Positions 62,317 to 64,000 of a stretch of 64,000 nt of DNA are shown one piece after another. The stretch covers positions 1,178,001 to 1,242,000 of the forward strand of contig NZ_JBAWKA010000001.1 in assembly GCF_043876815.1 (NCBI RefSeq), read 5' to 3'. Made by a program: the position numbers and the translations under genes. The notes under the pieces are model-generated. The model saw nothing but the letters and a program-made list of their open reading frames with translations. It was not told the origin of the DNA and searched no databases. How positions within the stretch are numbered: position 1 is the stretch's first letter; every line of letters begins with the position of its first letter. This DNA comes from Gaetbulibacter_A sp043876815. GTDB lineage: Bacteria > Bacteroidota > Bacteroidia > Flavobacteriales > Flavobacteriaceae.

Positions 62317-63270
62317 TTATTTTTGTCCTGAATTGGACAATTGGATAGGTTGAATTTTTTGCCTGTGCTTGAGTGACATACTTAATGGAGCGCCTTTAAT
62401 TAAAGCTAGAAAGAGCGGCCAATGCTTGGGTTTTACCAAACTACTAAAAGCATATTTTAGTTGCAAAAACAATAGGATTATAGCATACGCCAAAAGGCCG
62501 TAATGCTTTCGGGTAATGTATAGCAAGGACAGTTTTAATTCTATTTTTAATGCAATCGATTTTGGCGTACTGGCCCCATGAAAATGAATAAAGCGGCCAT
62601 CCGGCACTAAATAAGCCTTTTTTTTAAGTTTTATTAAGCGTTTACAAATGTCGGTTTCTTCATAATAGAGAAAAATATTTGTATCGAATCCACCAACCTT
62701 ATTAAAGTCCTCAGCTCTAAAGAACATGAAACTTCCGGCTACAAACTGACCACGTTGGGGTTTGCTGTATATTTTTTTACGCTTTGGGTACGTTTTTCCA
62801 TCGATGAACTCTAAAATTCGTCTTCCAAAAATTTCCCGAATCGGGGATGCAAAATGGTCAATGGTTGGTAAAATACCATGATCTTCTTTAAAAGCCTGAG
62901 GGCCACAAACCCCTACGTTTTCATTTTCATCCATGAAATGCTTTAGTTTACTAATGCAATCATTTTCAAAAAGTACATCATTATTTATAAACGCCAGGTA
63001 TTTACCTGTAGCCTTTTGAACCCCAATCATATTACCTCCTCCAAATCCGGTATTAATATTACTTCTTACAAGTTGAATGTTTACTTTCGTCGAAATACTA
63101 TCAACATACTTTTTTAACTGGTAGTAATTGGCGGGTGCGGAAGCGTTATCAACAACAATATACTCACAAATCAAATCAGAAGCGGTATGCTTTACAATCG
63201 ATGCCAAACAATTTATGGTATAATCAGCCGTGTTATAATTAATAATTATAATGGAAATATCATTAGTCAT
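62317..63270 (-). CDS. Family 2 glycosyltransferase, rhamnosyltransferase-like
   Basis: A 317-residue GT-A fold enzyme beginning ISIIIINYNTADYTINCL. Nucleotide-sugar motifs are VVDNASAP and the metal-binding region FINNDVLFE (in place of DxD), with a later acceptor-side FYYEETDICKRL. C-terminal hydrophobic helices suggest membrane association. Likely builds surface polysaccharide or lipid-linked sugars. Two bases after the second glycosyltransferase gene. Confidence 0.9.
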   Translation of the reverse strand: MTNDISIIIINYNTADYTINCLASIVKHTASDLICEYIVVDNASAPANYYQLKKYVDSISTKVNIQLVRSNINTGFGGGNMIGVQKATGKYLAFINNDVLFENDCISKLKHFMDENENVGVCGPQAFKEDHGILPTIDHFASPIREIFGRRILEFIDGKTYPKRKKIYSKPQRGQFVAGSFMFFRAEDFNKVGGFDTNIFLYYEETDICKRLIKLKKKAYLVPDGRFIHFHGASTPKSIALKIELKLSLLYITRKHYGLLAYAIILLFLQLKYAFSSLVKPKHWPLFLALIKGAPLSMSLKHRQKIQPIQLSNSGQK

Positions 63271-63272
63271 AA

Positions 63273-64000
63273 TTACAGGTATTGATCAACTCCTTTTTCG
63301 ATATAGGTAACTTTCTTATTAGTCGTTTCCTTTTCAATCAATTCGTTTATTTCGATATGACTTTTATCTTGCTCTTTATGATAGATGTGATAAGCCAGTC
63401 CTGAAAATTTTAATCGTTTCCCTTTCACACCAATATTTAAAAGGCGCTGGATCATTTCGCTATCATCAATACCCCAGCCGACCAGATTTTCATTAAATCC
63501 ATTCACTTTTAAAAAGTCGGAACGCCAGAAAGACATATTACAGCCGCGAAGTTTTGAAGATCGTTTGTCTTCATCTTTATATATTTTACTTAAAAAAGGG
63601 ATCCGTAAGGTGCGGCCTCGTTTCTTAATGCCCTTGGAGAAAAAATGAAACTTCGTTTGTTTGTTTTTGAAAAGTTCGGGTAGTAGAGATTCCTGAATAT
63701 TGACGCGGCTTCCATATAAAAATGTATTTGGTTGCGCCAATCGCAAATGATCTTTAACAAAATCCTTATGCATGATGATATCACCATCAATTTCAATAAT
63801 GTAATCGTATTTTGCTTTGGCAATGGCCTTGTTCATAATGGCTGGTTTTCTATTTTTTAGGTCTTCATGCCAAATATGAATTAGGGGTACCGGGAAATCC
63901 GACTGAAACTTTTCAATCAGGGCCTTGGTGTCCTCGCGAGACCCATCATCAGCAACTATGACCTCTTGTGGTAATACCGATTGATTTTTTACGCTTAGTA
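63273..64000 (-). CDS. Family 2 glycosyltransferase, 5' part beyond the window
   Basis: Reads in from the right edge; the first complete codon on the minus strand starts at 63998, so the N-terminus is missing. Visible are the nucleotide-binding EVIVADDGSREDT, the DxD motif in EIDGDIIM, and a C-terminal galactosyltransferase-like motif NENLVGWGIDDSEMIQRLL. It is in operon with the glycosyltransferase downstream, fitting an envelope polysaccharide cluster that continues outside the window. Confidence 0.9.
   Translation of the reverse strand, partial: LSVKNQSVLPQEVIVADDGSREDTKALIEKFQSDFPVPLIHIWHEDLKNRKPAIMNKAIAKAKYDYIIEIDGDIIMHKDFVKDHLRLAQPNTFLYGSRVNIQESLLPELFKNKQTKFHFFSKGIKKRGRTLRIPFLSKIYKDEDKRSSKLRGCNMSFWRSDFLKVNGFNENLVGWGIDDSEMIQRLLNIGVKGKRLKFSGLAYHIYHKEQDKSHIEINELIEKETTNKKVTYIEKGVDQYL

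Overview
This window is from an AT-rich Bacteroidota chromosome, most likely a member of the Flavobacteriaceae. The signs are: promoters of the Bacteroidota type (-7 box TAnnTTTG) with no visible Shine-Dalgarno sequences; three very large secreted proteins with type IX secretion (T9SS) type B sorting domains; an outer-membrane beta-barrel receptor with a carboxypeptidase-regulatory-like N-terminus; a YpdA-like flavin reductase; and many short family-specific proteins. Genus cannot be set from the sequence alone. No tRNA, rRNA, CRISPR array, insertion sequence or prophage was seen.

1-9.2 kb: the tail of a B12-dependent ribonucleotide reductase, prfA and pyrF, two secreted or lipoprotein genes of unknown role, purU, and a fused acyl-CoA mutase (IcmF type), then an Lrp/AsnC regulator. 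9.2-11.7 kb: a two-gene operon (MFS exporter, then YpdA-like reductase). It is preceded by what looks like a complete ribosome-mediated transcription attenuator: promoter, 26-codon leader ORF, antiterminator arm and intrinsic terminator. I consider this the most interesting item in the window. 11.7-18 kb: a DUF1684 lipoprotein, crcB, an SRPBCC/GyrI-like protein, a decayed gene fragment (probably the end of a dipeptidyl-peptidase III), small membrane proteins, a MazG-like pyrophosphohydrolase, ilvE, mnmD and a TIGR01777-type epimerase.

18-24.6 kb: grpE-dnaJ, bracketed by two intergenic segments that share a U-rich motif next to a hairpin (candidate small RNAs). A NatA/NatB-like ABC exporter, an MscS channel and a sigma-54-dependent response regulator without a DNA-binding domain follow. 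The regulator has a sigma-54 promoter just upstream of it, and a second candidate lies in front of grpE. 24.6-28.5 kb: a coiled-coil secreted protein, PPK2, an M28 peptidase and a DinB-like protein.

28.5-35.9 kb: a compact leftward operon of AmpG-like MFS transporter, two paralogous membrane-anchored SGNH-like proteins, an MBOAT acyltransferase and an outer-membrane beta-barrel receptor. This is probably an acylation and envelope module. 36-43 kb: housekeeping genes (lysA, sucC, uvrB) with small proteins between them. 43-56 kb: three consecutive leftward T9SS type B proteins (908, 1635 and 1719 aa) sharing a repeat of about 100 residues present in about 2, 11 and 4 copies. 56-64 kb: an ABC-2 exporter pair, a structured GC-rich intergenic element of about 93 bp, an undescribed protein with kinase-like motifs, a pRiA4b-ORF3-like protein, ctaA, cca, and two family 2 glycosyltransferases, the last running off the right edge.
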